A DNA stretch of 64,000 nucleotides, taken from NCBI RefSeq assembly GCF_000411255.1, contig NZ_KE150412.1, positions 2,154,942-2,218,941 of the forward strand, written 5' to 3'. The stretch's first letter is position 1, and every line of letters begins with the position of its first letter. The notes beneath the pieces are model-generated. The model ran no database searches. It saw only the letters and a list, made by a program, of their open reading frames with translations, and had not been told where the DNA came from. Positions 8,923 through 18,566 of this stretch are shown piece after piece. Source of the stretch: Paenibacillus sp. HGH0039. GTDB lineage: Bacteria; Bacillota; Bacilli; Paenibacillales; NBRC-103111. The position numbers were made by a program, and so were the translations under genes.

Positions 8923-11886
8923 CTAGCCTTCGATCCGCTTCCAAAGCTCCAAAATGCGCCCTTTGCCGATAATCCCGGCGCCGCTGCAGTCATAGCGGAC
9001 TTCCTCGTACAAAGCGGCAAATTCCTCCAGCGCCCGTCGCCGGCGGGGATCAAGTCCAGCGAGTCCCGCGACGTACTCGCGCAGCGTCTGCTGCGGGGCT
9101 AGGCGGCCGTGGCTGCGGAACACTTTCAGCCACAGCCGCTCCATCAGCGCCGTGCTGCCTGTGCCGCGGCGGAGCGCCGCGCTTTTGCGCAGCGGCGCCT
9201 TGGATGCGCGGCGCGGCCGGAAGCGCTGCAGCAGCCAGGCCGCGCCCAGCAGAGCGAGCAGCGCGGCCAAACCCCGGACGGCCGGCGAATCGGCCGCCCG
9301 GGCAAGTGCGGGCAGCAGCTCCGCTGCCCAAGGGCCGGCCGTGTCCGCAGGGGCCGTCTCCTCTTCCGGCGAGGAGACGGCTGCGGGCACGGCCCCGGCT
9401 CCGGCGCCGGACGGAGCCGCGAAGCCGGGCGTCGGCTCAAACGCGAGCCAGCCGGCGCCCGGGATGTACGCTTCGGCCCACGAGTGGGCGTCGCGGCTGC
9501 GGACGGTTACCGCCAGGCTGCCGTCCGGGCCGCGTTCGCCCGCTTCGCCGGGGGCGAAGCCTTTGACCCAGCGGGCGGGAATGCCCGCCGCGCGCAGCAT
9601 CACGACCATAGCCGACGAGAAATGGTCGCAGTACCCCAGCTTGTCGACGAACAGGAAGTGGTCGACAAAGTCTTCGCCGGCGGCCGGGAGCGTCGGCTTG
9701 TCCATGCTGTAGCGGTACTCCGTGCGGAGGTACCGCTCCAGGGCGAGCGCCGCCGCGAGGCGGTCCTGTCCGCTGCCGGCGGTCACGCGCTCCGCAAGGT
9801 CGCGGACGCGCTGCGGCAGCCGGTCCGGGAGCTGGAGGTACGCGCCGAGCTCGGCAGGCTCCGGCTCGGCATGCGCAGCTGGAGCCTGCGTGTTCCGCCC
9901 GGGGCTCCCGGCTTCCGCGCCTACGGTTTCACTACGGCTGCCGTTGCCTCCTGCAGCGGAAATAGGGATATCAGCCGCCGCATTTACTTCGCTGCTGTCA
10001 GCTGTGCCGGATTGTTCGCCCGCGCTTCCCGTACGGTCGGCATTTGCGCCATTCGCCTCGGGTCCGGGTCTGCTGACGGAACCCGCGTTTGTTTCGCTGC
10101 CGCTTACAGTGTCAGAATGCTCGCCTGCGCTTCCCCTGCCGCTGACGTTTGTGCCGCCGGCTCCCGGGCTGCCATTCGCTGCGCCAGAGTAGTCATCTGT
10201 GGTTCCCGTACCACTAGCGTTTCCACCCCTATTACTTGAACCGGAACCGCCTCCTGCGGTCCCCATACCGCTGGCATTTTTGTCCACGGCCCTATTCCCT
10301 CTACCATCTCCGCCATTTCCCGCTCCAAGTCCGCTGCTGCGCAGCCCGCTTCTGATCTCGGCGTCGCTCACCGGCATAAACGTGGACGCTTGCGGACCCG
10401 GATCGGGCATGGACCAGCCGCTGCCGAATGCAAACGGCTTAACCGTCACACGGTAGGATTGCAGCGGATCATCCGTCACGGGAAGGGCAACTTTCCCGCT
10501 TTCGTTGTTCAGCCAGAGGGTCTCCGGCTTAACGGATTGGCCGGAAATATTTTTGGCTTCTTCCAGCTTCAACACTTCACCTCCGGCAAACAGCTGCATC
10601 CCCAGCTGCCCCGAAATCCCTGTAACCTCCTGGGTGTAGGGGCCTTTCACGGCTGCTGCATCAGAGGCTTTGCGATCGGCCGAAGCCGTGTTACTTCCCT
10701 CCGCAGGCTGTCCGTTATCGGCGGCCGCTCCGGCTTTAGCCTCTGCGGGCGACGCGCCGCCCGTAGAAAACGCATCTCTCCCCGCCGACTCCGTCTGCCC
10801 CGGCAAAGCCGGGAATGCCGGACGGAGTGTGCCGGAAGGCTGGGACCAGCCGCGCCCGTCATAGACGCTCTTGGCTTCCCCGCGCCAATACGCGAGAACC
10901 GGCGTCCGGGCGGTAAACACAACCCTGTTGTCTGAAATCAGCGCACCGCCCAGCACGGAATCATCGGTTCCGTATCCCGAAATTCTCAGGGAGGAGGATG
11001 AGCCGTTTGCCTGGTCGGCGCCTGAGCCCGTATGTCCGCGCGTAAGCGCAGCCCACTTGTCTGCGGCGGCGGACAAGCTCAGGGGCTTCATTTTTGCCGC
11101 TGATCCGGCTTCGCCCGCTGCCCAGGTACCCGCCGCATAGAAAACCGCTGCAGCAAGGACACTGATGCCCATCCACGGCAAAGACCCGCCGCGGCCGGTT
11201 GCGGCGATGCCGAATTGTCTCCGCAGACGAGGAACGGTCAGGCCCGCAAGCAGAAGCAGTCCGAGCGCTCCGGTGCGGATCAAACCGGGCGTTGTGTCGA
11301 TGCCGAGGCCGACCTGGAGGAGCATCAAGTAACCGCCGGTTGCGGCTGCAAACCAGGCCCCGTTTTGCCGGTGCAGCAGCAGTTGATGGGAGGCCGAAAT
11401 AAAAGCGGCCGCACCGAACAAAAACAGCAGCGATTCGGTCAATCCGCTAAGTGCGCCAAGTTGACCGGATGCCATATAGTCGAGGTCAGTCAAGAACGTT
11501 TCCCAAAGTCGGACCGGCCAAGGGCCAAAAGGAAACAGCTCTTTTTGAAATTGATAGCCCGAAACGGCGGCAATCCCGGCCAGCTTAAGTGTCCATAACA
11601 GCGTAAAGGAACGCACCCCGGCTGAAATCAGCAGAAAGTATCCGAACATGACCGCATAAGGAGTGATGCCGAAAGGCTGGAATTCGGCAGAACCGAGAGC
11701 AAGCGGACTCAGCCATTCGAGCAGAAGCATATACCAGATCACAGTCAGCGCAGCGTCCCGTACCCAGGAAATCTCCCCCTGTTTTTCGTTCTCAGCGAGG
11801 CGTCCGGCAGCTTGGTTCCTATCAGAATAAGTCCCGGAATCCGCTGCTTTATAGGGTGAAATAAGCGGCTTTTTAACCGATTGCAT
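8923..11886 (-). CDS. yebA: membrane transglutaminase-like protein (TgpA/YebA type)
   Basis: Membrane protein of 987 aa. The N-terminal 230 residues have about six hydrophobic segments, followed by an extracellular region, a long Ser/Gly/Ala-rich insertion at about residues 505-670, and a transglutaminase core with Cys in [10 protein letters not shown] and His in [11 protein letters not shown]. One more membrane segment ([12 protein letters not shown]) is followed by a DUF4129-like cytoplasmic tail. Proteins of this group occur in operons with MoxR ATPases and DUF58 proteins; their substrates are generally unknown. The start at MQSVKK was chosen for the GGGAGGGG site upstream; the gene overlaps the preceding gene by 14 bases, indicating translational coupling. 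The low-complexity insertion is unusually long. Confidence 0.88.
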   Translation of the reverse strand: MQSVKKPLISPYKAADSGTYSDRNQAAGRLAENEKQGEISWVRDAALTVIWYMLLLEWLSPLALGSAEFQPFGITPYAVMFGYFLLISAGVRSFTLLWTLKLAGIAAVSGYQFQKELFPFGPWPVRLWETFLTDLDYMASGQLGALSGLTESLLFLFGAAAFISASHQLLLHRQNGAWFAAATGGYLMLLQVGLGIDTTPGLIRTGALGLLLLAGLTVPRLRRQFGIAATGRGGSLPWMGISVLAAAVFYAAGTWAAGEAGSAAKMKPLSLSAAADKWAALTRGHTGSGADQANGSSSSLRISGYGTDDSVLGGALISDNRVVFTARTPVLAYWRGEAKSVYDGRGWSQPSGTLRPAFPALPGQTESAGRDAFSTGGASPAEAKAGAAADNGQPAEGSNTASADRKASDAAAVKGPYTQEVTGISGQLGMQLFAGGEVLKLEEAKNISGQSVKPETLWLNNESGKVALPVTDDPLQSYRVTVKPFAFGSGWSMPDPGPQASTFMPVSDAEIRSGLRSSGLGAGNGGDGRGNRAVDKNASGMGTAGGGSGSSNRGGNASGTGTTDDYSGAANGSPGAGGTNVSGRGSAGEHSDTVSGSETNAGSVSRPGPEANGANADRTGSAGEQSGTADSSEVNAAADIPISAAGGNGSRSETVGAEAGSPGRNTQAPAAHAEPEPAELGAYLQLPDRLPQRVRDLAERVTAGSGQDRLAAALALERYLRTEYRYSMDKPTLPAAGEDFVDHFLFVDKLGYCDHFSSAMVVMLRAAGIPARWVKGFAPGEAGERGPDGSLAVTVRSRDAHSWAEAYIPGAGWLAFEPTPGFAAPSGAGAGAVPAAVSSPEEETAPADTAGPWAAELLPALARAADSPAVRGLAALLALLGAAWLLQRFRPRRASKAPLRKSAALRRGTGSTALMERLWLKVFRSHGRLAPQQTLREYVAGLAGLDPRRRRALEEFAALYEEVRYDCSGAGIIGKGRILELWKRIEG

Positions 11887-13711
11887 CTTCCGCCCCTCCC
11901 TCTTTCGGCTTCTCTTGATCTCCCGCGATCCGGTGAGGGACAGACGAATGCTCATTAAAAAAATCAGCGCTGCCGGATGACCGGGACACGACCCCCGGAT
12001 AAGCGTTGCTGCCGACCCTCTCCATCTCCTGAATTCTCGCGGAATTATCGGCGGAGGCAGGAACTTTCATTCGTTTCGCTTTATGTTTTTTCATGAAAAA
12101 TGTTCGTTTGTTGACGGCGGAACCGGAGTTTTTCGCGCTTTGTCCGTACCCCGCGGCAGACGCCTCGGCCGCCCTATCTTCCGTGGCGGCAAAACAAGCC
12201 GCCTCTACCCCGGCTTCACGCAACACGGAGAGCCGTTTTTGCTCCTGAGACGTTAGCATGGGCGATTGTGAAACGTACACAATCTGCAGAGGCCGTCTTG
12301 CGGCAAGCAGTTCCATGGCACAGACAATCAGGGCTTCATCCAAACGTGAAGTCAGATAGAGCAGCGTAACGCCCGGGCCTCTTGAAGCATGCTCCTTGCG
12401 CAGCATGTGAATCCCTTTGCCTGTCTCGCCCCGGACGGCCGCCAGCAGTTCCAGAGGCGCGCTTGCAACTGGAGCCGAAGCACCGTTATCTGGGTTAAAA
12501 GAGGATACGCCCTGGAACCCGGGAAAGCTGTACGGCTGCGCCGATTGAGCAAGTACAGCCCTTTCCCGGAAGGAGGTCCCCGTAACGATCCCGCCGGTTC
12601 CCGTATCCGGTTCAAGGACGGCGTAGGCGGCAAGACGGATACGCTTCTCCAGCATGGCCTGTCCCAGACCACATGGGCCGGATGCCGAGTGCTTGCCGCG
12701 GATATGTTTGCTTTTGCCGAAAGCGAGGCGGCGATCTGCTTGCGGATGTCCATCCGTTCTAGCCGGGTAGTTCCGGTCTGCCGAATTTGGAACCAATGTC
12801 CCTGTCAGGCTGCCGAGCTTCTCACCCTGGCCGCTTTCCCCGGACCTATCGCTCTCCCTGCTCGTTCCGTTCCAGCCTTTCCTCCCGTTCTTGCCTTTTT
12901 TTGCGCTGCTTGCACTTTTCCCGCCTTTGGCGCCCTTGCCCGCCGAATGCACGCATTCGCACCCGGTGTCCGCTCCCCCGCAGCCCGGCTCCGTGTCGAG
13001 CACGATAATCCGGGACGGTTTAACCATCCCAGAATGCACCTGCGTCTGCAGCGAGCCTGTACGGGCGGTCGCTTTCCAGTCGATCCATGACATGGGATCT
13101 CCCTCGGCATAAACCCGTATGCCGGCAGACACGCCGGTTGTACGGAGGTGCCGGGACGGTTTCCCGCGGCTTTCGCTTTCCGTACCCGGCACTCCGCGCA
13201 GCCCGAATGATTCAGGCGCCGGGTAGACCGTGAAGGCGGCTTCTGTTTTCACGACGCGCCTTTTGGTGAACAGCCCGAACAAATCCCCGCAAAGCAGTTC
13301 TGTCCGTTCCAAAACATACTGTCCCCGGCCTACATCTTCCAGGCTGTATGAAAGTGAGAAAGTCGGCGCGGTCCAGGGAAAACAAAGCAGCGACTTGCAG
13401 CTGCTCTCTTCCCGTCCCTCATGCACCCAGTGCTCGCGGACCACCATCCAGCATACGGGCAGCAGGGAGCGCTGAGTCACTTCAAGCTTCACTTCCGCGT
13501 TCTGACCCGCAAAAAGCCGGGGCGCCCCGAGCCTGCGGGAAACCTCCGCCCCGTTAAGCGTGAAGAAAAGGACGGAAGCGCCGGAGACCGCATTCGCCCA
13601 GAGCAGGCACTCGATGATCAGAGGAGCCAGTCCCCCGGCAGCGAGGTAAAGAACGTGTGCCCCTACCGCTCCCGCGACCGTTCCCGCCAGATTCAGCCAA
13701 GTTTTCATCAT
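11873..13711 (-). CDS. yeaD: DUF58 domain protein (YeaD type)
   Basis: Membrane-anchored protein of 612 aa. Two hydrophobic segments at the N-terminus are followed by a beta-rich region and the DUF58 signature (RVYAEGDPMSWIDWKATART) near residues 205-225. Residues roughly 255-335 form a Lys/Gly/Ser-rich stretch likely to be disordered and absent from typical family members; a von Willebrand-like C-terminal part follows. Family members work with MoxR ATPases, presumably as chaperone or assembly partners; the client is not known. It is the middle gene of a MoxR-DUF58-transglutaminase operon (9 bases after the ATPase gene, 14 bases overlapping the next). AGGAGGACGCC precedes the ATG pair. Confidence 0.85.
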   Translation of the reverse strand: MMKTWLNLAGTVAGAVGAHVLYLAAGGLAPLIIECLLWANAVSGASVLFFTLNGAEVSRRLGAPRLFAGQNAEVKLEVTQRSLLPVCWMVVREHWVHEGREESSCKSLLCFPWTAPTFSLSYSLEDVGRGQYVLERTELLCGDLFGLFTKRRVVKTEAAFTVYPAPESFGLRGVPGTESESRGKPSRHLRTTGVSAGIRVYAEGDPMSWIDWKATARTGSLQTQVHSGMVKPSRIIVLDTEPGCGGADTGCECVHSAGKGAKGGKSASSAKKGKNGRKGWNGTSRESDRSGESGQGEKLGSLTGTLVPNSADRNYPARTDGHPQADRRLAFGKSKHIRGKHSASGPCGLGQAMLEKRIRLAAYAVLEPDTGTGGIVTGTSFRERAVLAQSAQPYSFPGFQGVSSFNPDNGASAPVASAPLELLAAVRGETGKGIHMLRKEHASRGPGVTLLYLTSRLDEALIVCAMELLAARRPLQIVYVSQSPMLTSQEQKRLSVLREAGVEAACFAATEDRAAEASAAGYGQSAKNSGSAVNKRTFFMKKHKAKRMKVPASADNSARIQEMERVGSNAYPGVVSRSSGSADFFNEHSSVPHRIAGDQEKPKEGGAEDAIG

Positions 13712-13720
13712 GGCGTCCTC

Positions 13721-14701
13721 CTAGCGGACAGCCGCAAAACGCAGCACGGGAATCGGCACGGAAGCGACGGCCGCTTCCACCGCAGCCTGCGGGGTTCTGC
13801 CGCCGATAAGCGCGTCCGTCGAAGGCAGCAACCGATGGGCGAAAACGGGCACGGCCAGGCATTTGATGTCGTCGGGCACGACGTAGCGGCGGCCCTGCAT
13901 CAGCGCTCTGGCCTGAGCGGCCCGCATCAAGGCCGCGGATGCGCGGGGACTGGCCCCGAGCCGCAGATCGGGATGCCTCCGCGTGGCCCCGGCGAGGCTT
14001 ACGATATACTCGCGCAGGGACTCGTCGACGTTGACCGTGGCGGCCTCGTTCTGCAGCTGCACCCATTCTTCCTGCAGCAAAACAGGCCTCAAGCTGTCGG
14101 GCGAACGCCGCTGAAGCTGCTGCTCCAACATGCCGACTTCGTCCCCGTGTTCCGGATAGCCGAGCGACAGCTTCATCAGAAAACGGTCCAACTGCGCTTC
14201 GGGAATGGGATACGTCCCTTCATGATCGAGCGGATTTTGCGTGGCGAGCAGCAGGAAGGGCTTCGGAAGCTCGTAGGTGACACCGTCCACGGTTACGCTG
14301 CGCTCCTCCATCGCTTCCAGGAAAGCCGCCTGTGTCCTGGGCAGCGCGCGATTCAGTTCATCGGCCAGAACGACCGGATTCATAATCGGTCCCGGTCTGA
14401 ATTCGAATGCGGCGGTTTGCGGCCGGAATACGGAAACTCCCGTAATATCCGACGGCATTAAATCCGGCGTGCATTGAATTCTTTTACAGCCGCAGCCTAC
14501 CGTGGCCGCCAGACTGCGGACAAGCAGCGTTTTGCCTACGCCCGGCACATCTTCCAGAAGAACATGGCCTCCGCACAGCATGGCAATGACGCTTTTCTCG
14601 ATCACATCCCGTTTGCCGACAACGACTTTGGCGACTTGATCGACTACTTTTTGAAGAAGAGTATGGGGCTGGTCAAATAAGAACGTCCGATTGGAAATCA
14701 C
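13721..14701 (-). CDS. yeaC: MoxR-family AAA+ ATPase
   Basis: Cytoplasmic AAA+ ATPase of 326 aa, the normal size for MoxR proteins. Walker A is EDVPGVGKT at residues 51-59 and Walker B is in PVVLADELNR; the sensor region FLLLATQNPLDHEGTYPIPE is typical. MoxR ATPases act as chaperones that assemble or activate partner proteins. The start is a GTG with AGGAGG eight bases upstream. It leads the three-gene unit with the DUF58 and transglutaminase genes, the same order as yeaC-yeaD-yebA in Bacillus subtilis. Confidence 0.92.
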   Translation of the reverse strand: MISNRTFLFDQPHTLLQKVVDQVAKVVVGKRDVIEKSVIAMLCGGHVLLEDVPGVGKTLLVRSLAATVGCGCKRIQCTPDLMPSDITGVSVFRPQTAAFEFRPGPIMNPVVLADELNRALPRTQAAFLEAMEERSVTVDGVTYELPKPFLLLATQNPLDHEGTYPIPEAQLDRFLMKLSLGYPEHGDEVGMLEQQLQRRSPDSLRPVLLQEEWVQLQNEAATVNVDESLREYIVSLAGATRRHPDLRLGASPRASAALMRAAQARALMQGRRYVVPDDIKCLAVPVFAHRLLPSTDALIGGRTPQAAVEAAVASVPIPVLRFAAVR

Positions 14702-14773
14702 GGGGAAAGCCTCCTAGTGAAATGATATATTCCCAGTGTTCCCCGTTCTCTATGGAAATAGACTTGCAGTTTG

Positions 14774-16144
14774 CTAGGAAAAAAGAGCGGTTCCGCCGGA
14801 AATCGTCACTTCTCTCCCGCTTTCGTCCGCGTGATAGTCTAGTATGTCGCTGCCGAGCAGCTCTACTGTCTTCCTCAGAGGGACATAGAGACTCCCGTCG
14901 AGAAGACGCATATTGGGCAGATGATAGACGGCCGTCACCCCGGCCCATAGGCGCACCGACAAGGTGTAGTCGCGCAGATTGTAGTCCAGCCGGGTGAACC
15001 CGTAGTCGACGCCCGCTGTAGAGGTCGCCTGGTCCCAGCTGACCTTGGCCCCCATCTGCTGCGCAAGCACTCGCAGCGGCACTTCGAGCCGCTCCTCCCG
15101 GAAAAGAGCCTGCTCGGGGGGAAGCACCGTTCTTCTGCCGTCTACTATCAGCGTCAGAGGAAGCTGCGGCTCCGCCTGCCGGGGCCGGATGGAGCCCGCT
15201 CCCACGGCCGCTTCTTCGCCGGACGGGACAGTCGTGCGCCCGCCGGAAGCGGTAGCGGTAGCGGCCCAGTCTCTCATCGCCGCAGCCGTCCGGGCGAATT
15301 CCGCTTCGCCGGGCGCGCTCCGGTGCCACCGTCCGGCTTTGCGGACGGGGAACTGGGCGGGCTTCACCTGATCGTCCAGCCTCGCAAAGGCATAGCCCTT
15401 GTCCCTGAAGTACCGGATAACTTCCGGGAGCGCTTTTACCGTTTCCTTGTGCCCGGTCCCGTCATGAAACAAAACCGTCAGCTCATGCTTGAGCGGAGCT
15501 TTACGGATCGAGCGGATAATTTCCGCCGCGGGAACGCCCGTCCGTTTGGAGTCCTCGCTGTCGATATCCCAATCGAACAGCGTGTAGCCCGCTTCCTTCA
15601 TGTAGTAGAAGTAGAAGGCATCGAAATTCTCGGCGGTTCCGCCGGGCGCCCGCATCAAGCCGGTCCGGAAACCGGCCGCTTTCTCGATAGCCCGGTCGGT
15701 CTGCTCGACCTGCTTCCAGAAGCCTTTGTAATCCGAGTACAGCTTCTTGTAGGTATGATCGTAGCTGTGGTTGCCAAGCGCGTGGCCTTCGGAGACGATC
15801 CGCTTGACCATCTTCGGATTTTCCTCCACGTGCTCACCGACGACAAAAAACGTGGCGGAGATTCCTTCTTTTCGCAAAATATCCAGCACTTCCGGTGTAT
15901 ATTTGCTCGGTCCGTCGTCGAACGTCAAATAGACCGTCGGTTTATCAGGAACAGCGTAGGGCCGGTCCGAGGCGACCTTCTGCCCGCTTATAAGCGCTTC
16001 GTAAATACTCTCTGCCGGGTCGCCGTCCGCTTCGGCCGCATAAGCTCTGTACGCAGGCTGCACAGACGGGAATACAACGAAAATAAGGAGAAGGATAAGA
16101 ACGATCCGGGTGAAGCGAAAGTGGGACAACTTCGTTTTCAGCAT
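14774..16144 (-). CDS. exported polysaccharide deacetylase with C-terminal copper-amine-oxidase-like domain
   Basis: Exported carbohydrate esterase family 4 protein, 456 aa. A signal peptide (hydrophobic residues 13-27, AYAA near 35) precedes the NodB domain. Motif 1 is TFDDGPS at 74-80 with the catalytic Asp, and motif 2 is HSYDH at 126-130 (metal-binding His). Later motifs RAPGG and LFHDG also fit. A Pro/Arg-rich linker leads to a C-terminal copper-amine-oxidase N1-like ('stalk') domain at about 335-456 (VPLRVLAQQMGAKVSW...YVPLRKTVELLG), a module frequent in Paenibacillus surface proteins and probably wall-binding. The likely substrate is peptidoglycan or another wall N-acetyl sugar. A ribosome site GGAGGGA precedes the ATG. 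Confidence 0.88.
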   Translation of the reverse strand: MLKTKLSHFRFTRIVLILLLIFVVFPSVQPAYRAYAAEADGDPAESIYEALISGQKVASDRPYAVPDKPTVYLTFDDGPSKYTPEVLDILRKEGISATFFVVGEHVEENPKMVKRIVSEGHALGNHSYDHTYKKLYSDYKGFWKQVEQTDRAIEKAAGFRTGLMRAPGGTAENFDAFYFYYMKEAGYTLFDWDIDSEDSKRTGVPAAEIIRSIRKAPLKHELTVLFHDGTGHKETVKALPEVIRYFRDKGYAFARLDDQVKPAQFPVRKAGRWHRSAPGEAEFARTAAAMRDWAATATASGGRTTVPSGEEAAVGAGSIRPRQAEPQLPLTLIVDGRRTVLPPEQALFREERLEVPLRVLAQQMGAKVSWDQATSTAGVDYGFTRLDYNLRDYTLSVRLWAGVTAVYHLPNMRLLDGSLYVPLRKTVELLGSDILDYHADESGREVTISGGTALFS

Positions 16145-16224
16145 GACAATCCCTCCGCATTATTCGATCATTTGGCTGCTGATAGAGTATATGAGAGAGT
16201 TGCCGGGGGTATGCTTTTGCACGC

Positions 16225-16252
16225 AAAAAAGAGCCCGGCTGACGCCAGGCTC
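16225..16252 (-). terminator. intrinsic terminator after nucleotidyltransferase gene
   Basis: Minus-strand hairpin GAGCCTGGC / GCCGGGCTC with a four-base loop and a run of six T residues. It ends the transcript coming from 16292-17062 and insulates the deacetylase gene. Confidence 0.85.
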
Positions 16253-16291
16253 CCGTAATTAAGCGGTATGCGGATAGACAAATCTAGCACT

Positions 16292-17062
16292 TTATTTCCA
16301 TACGAGGGTCAAATAGCGGCGGTATACATCGTCAAGCAGGGGTGTCGGGTCCGTCAGTTCCGCCGTGCTTGCCGCAGCCACCTTGGTCAGATGCTCGATC
16401 TCTCTCCCGATGAACGCGTGAATCTCCTCGACCCTCGCTTCAAGATCCAGTTCTTCCCCGGCTATTTTTCTCCTTAAAAGCTCATTGATCTGATCTTTCA
16501 ACCCGGATTCGGGCAGAAGCCTATCTACCAGCTCCTGAAAAAGAATAGGCGGGTTCGTGTCGTTTTCCTCGATCCATTTGCAGGCCAGAATCGGACGGAG
16601 CACGTAGAAATATTTTTTGATCCGGACCTGGTCCCTTTGGAGGTATTCCCGGAAATTGCCCTTCGCCATGCTCAGATAATGATGAAGAGACGCCTTGGGC
16701 GAAAACACTTCGCTGCGGAGGCGGAGCATCTCTTCCTTGAATCCGTAAGCTTCCTGATAGACGATATCCGAAATCAGCCATTCCATAAGAGGCGGATTCG
16801 ATTTGCGGAACAGTTTCAGCGCTTTCCGGATATCCCAGCCGTTAATATCAAGCATCTCGTTGATCGGCACTTCGATCACGTCTCTTTTGTCGTCGATGGA
16901 AAGATACCATTCGGGTCTGCGGACATAAACAAACCGCACGTCATAGTCGCTGTCCCTGGAAGGAAATCCCCAGGCGCGGCTTCCCGACTCAATGGCAAAC
17001 AAGACTTTTACCTGCTCGTTTTCTTCGATTTCTTTTAATTTTTCACGTATGACCGCTTCCAT
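16292..17062 (-). CDS. predicted nucleotidyltransferase (RlaP-like)
   Basis: Probable cytoplasmic nucleotidyltransferase of 256 aa with the polymerase-beta fold signature GSRAWGFPSRDSDYDVRFVY near residues 29-48; the two Asp of DSDYD are the expected metal ligands. The overall pattern, including WDIRKALKLFRKSNPPLMEWL, fits the family that contains RlaP, linked elsewhere to RNA repair. No RNA ligase or other repair partner is adjacent here, so the substrate is open. The start was placed at the internal ATG (MEAVIREKL) because GGAGGG lies six bases upstream; an in-frame TTG 14 codons earlier has no ribosome site. Confidence 0.75.
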   Translation of the reverse strand: MEAVIREKLKEIEENEQVKVLFAIESGSRAWGFPSRDSDYDVRFVYVRRPEWYLSIDDKRDVIEVPINEMLDINGWDIRKALKLFRKSNPPLMEWLISDIVYQEAYGFKEEMLRLRSEVFSPKASLHHYLSMAKGNFREYLQRDQVRIKKYFYVLRPILACKWIEENDTNPPILFQELVDRLLPESGLKDQINELLRRKIAGEELDLEARVEEIHAFIGREIEHLTKVAAASTAELTDPTPLLDDVYRRYLTLVWK

Positions 17063-17224
17063 AAAAGCCCTCCGATTTCCGAAATTTTTCAGTTCTTCAA
17101 TCAATCCGGCGCTTTTTGGGGTAAAAGCAGATTAAAAGCTTAATCTGTAACCTGCTGCCTGTTCCAAGGAGCTAAACGTTAGCGCAGTTAACCGCAAACC
17201 AGACTAATTAAAGAGGTGAAACGA

Positions 17225-18385
17225 ATGGGAGATATTAAAGTCGGCGTGATCGGGACCGGATTCTCGGCCATGGCCCACATCGAGGCCCTCCAGCGGGTGC
17301 CTTCGGTTCAAGTCGTCGCGATTGCTTCTTCTCGGCTGTCGCATGCGGAGGAAGCGGCGGCCCGCTACCGGATCCCCATGTATTACGGAGACGCCATGGA
17401 GCTTATCCAGGACCCGGATATCGACGTTGTACACAACTGTACGCCCAATCATCTGCACTACACGTTCAATAAGGCGGCTCTGCTTGCCGGCAAACACGTC
17501 TTGTCCGAAAAGCCGCTCTCCGTTACCGTCGAGGAGTCGGATGAACTCCAGAAGCTTGCGCGGGAAAAAGGTCTCGTCGCCGGCGTGGCGTTTATATACC
17601 GCCACTATCCCCTCGTCGAGGAAATCAAGCAGCAGATCGCTTCCCGGACATACGGCAAGCCGCACTATGTGCTGGGCGGCTACCTCCAGGACTGGCTGCT
17701 GTACGAGACGGATTATAACTGGCGCATGGATTCACGCCTGAACGGGCCTTCACGGGCGGTGGCGGACATCGGCTCCCATTGGTGCGATACCGTCCAGTAC
17801 GTGCTGGGCACCCGGATCGTGTCGGTCTTCGCGGACCTCGGAATCGTCCATCCCGTACGGTATAAGCCCAAGGACGAGCGGGCCACGTTCACGAACGCCG
17901 CGCCCAAGCCGGAGGATTGCGAACGCGTTGAGGTGGACACCGAGGATTTCGGGTCCATTCTGGTCCGGTTCGAGGACGGCACCAAGGGCGTCTTCTGCAT
18001 TTCCCAGGTCAGTCCCGGCCGTAAAAACAAGCTGTATTTCGAGATTTCCGCCGAAAAAGGCGCCCTGCGCTGGGACCAGGAGGAAGCGAACCGGCTGTGG
18101 ATCGGCTCCCGTGATGTACCCAATCAGATCCAGATGCGCGATGCCAGCTTGATGAGCTCCCAGGCCGCCTCCATCACCCATTATCCCGGCGGTCATGAAG
18201 AAGGCTGGCCCGATGCGCTTAAAAACCTGCTGCTCGACTACTACTCTCTCATCGGCAAACGCAGAGCGCGCCAGACGGATGAAACGAGCTCCAAGTTCGC
18301 TACCTTCAATCAGGCCTGCGGCATAATGAGAATCGTCGAAGCGGTTCTGCAAAGCCATGAGCGCCAGCGGTGGGTGGACGTGTAA
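17225..18385 (+). CDS. Gfo/Idh/MocA-family oxidoreductase
   Basis: NAD(P)-dependent sugar or inositol oxidoreductase, 386 aa. The Rossmann motif GVIGTGFSAMAH is at the N-terminus, and the family motif SEKPLSVT (catalytic-site Lys) falls near residue 95. The C-terminal alpha/beta domain includes VADIGSHWCDTVQYV, with the His expected at the active site. Substrate cannot be read from the sequence; the adjacent genes give no pathway context. The ATG at 17225 was chosen because AAAGAGGTG is six bases upstream; a GTG nine bases earlier would destroy that site. It is the first of the few plus-strand genes and is divergent from the nucleotidyltransferase gene. Confidence 0.88.
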   Translation: MGDIKVGVIGTGFSAMAHIEALQRVPSVQVVAIASSRLSHAEEAAARYRIPMYYGDAMELIQDPDIDVVHNCTPNHLHYTFNKAALLAGKHVLSEKPLSVTVEESDELQKLAREKGLVAGVAFIYRHYPLVEEIKQQIASRTYGKPHYVLGGYLQDWLLYETDYNWRMDSRLNGPSRAVADIGSHWCDTVQYVLGTRIVSVFADLGIVHPVRYKPKDERATFTNAAPKPEDCERVEVDTEDFGSILVRFEDGTKGVFCISQVSPGRKNKLYFEISAEKGALRWDQEEANRLWIGSRDVPNQIQMRDASLMSSQAASITHYPGGHEEGWPDALKNLLLDYYSLIGKRRARQTDETSSKFATFNQACGIMRIVEAVLQSHERQRWVDV

Positions 18386-18468
18386 GTTCCCCCCTCTTCA
18401 TCCGCTCCGCCCCGGGTCCGAGCGGCGGGCTTCGCTGCTGGGAGATAGCGGGCGGCTCACCGCTCATC

Positions 18469-18505
18469 CGCCGTCTGCCGCGTCTTCTTAACGCGGCAGA
18501 CGGCG
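18469..18505. repeat. perfect 15-bp inverted repeat between convergent genes
   Basis: CGCCGTCTGCCGCGT and its exact reverse complement are separated by CTTCTTA. It lies between the convergent oxidoreductase and bcp genes. It resembles a terminator hairpin but has no T-run on either strand, so it may act with Rho, protect mRNA 3' ends or pause polymerase. Confidence 0.7.
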
Positions 18506-18566
18506 TTCAGACACCATGGCTCCGCTCCCGCTGTCCAAGTATGCAAGCGAATTTCTTCAAAACAGA

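Noticed and set aside
9109-10239. Several long plus-strand frames in the GC-rich transglutaminase gene
   Set aside because: High GC in the third codon position leaves the opposite strand open; products are Arg/Ala/Gly-rich with no motif.
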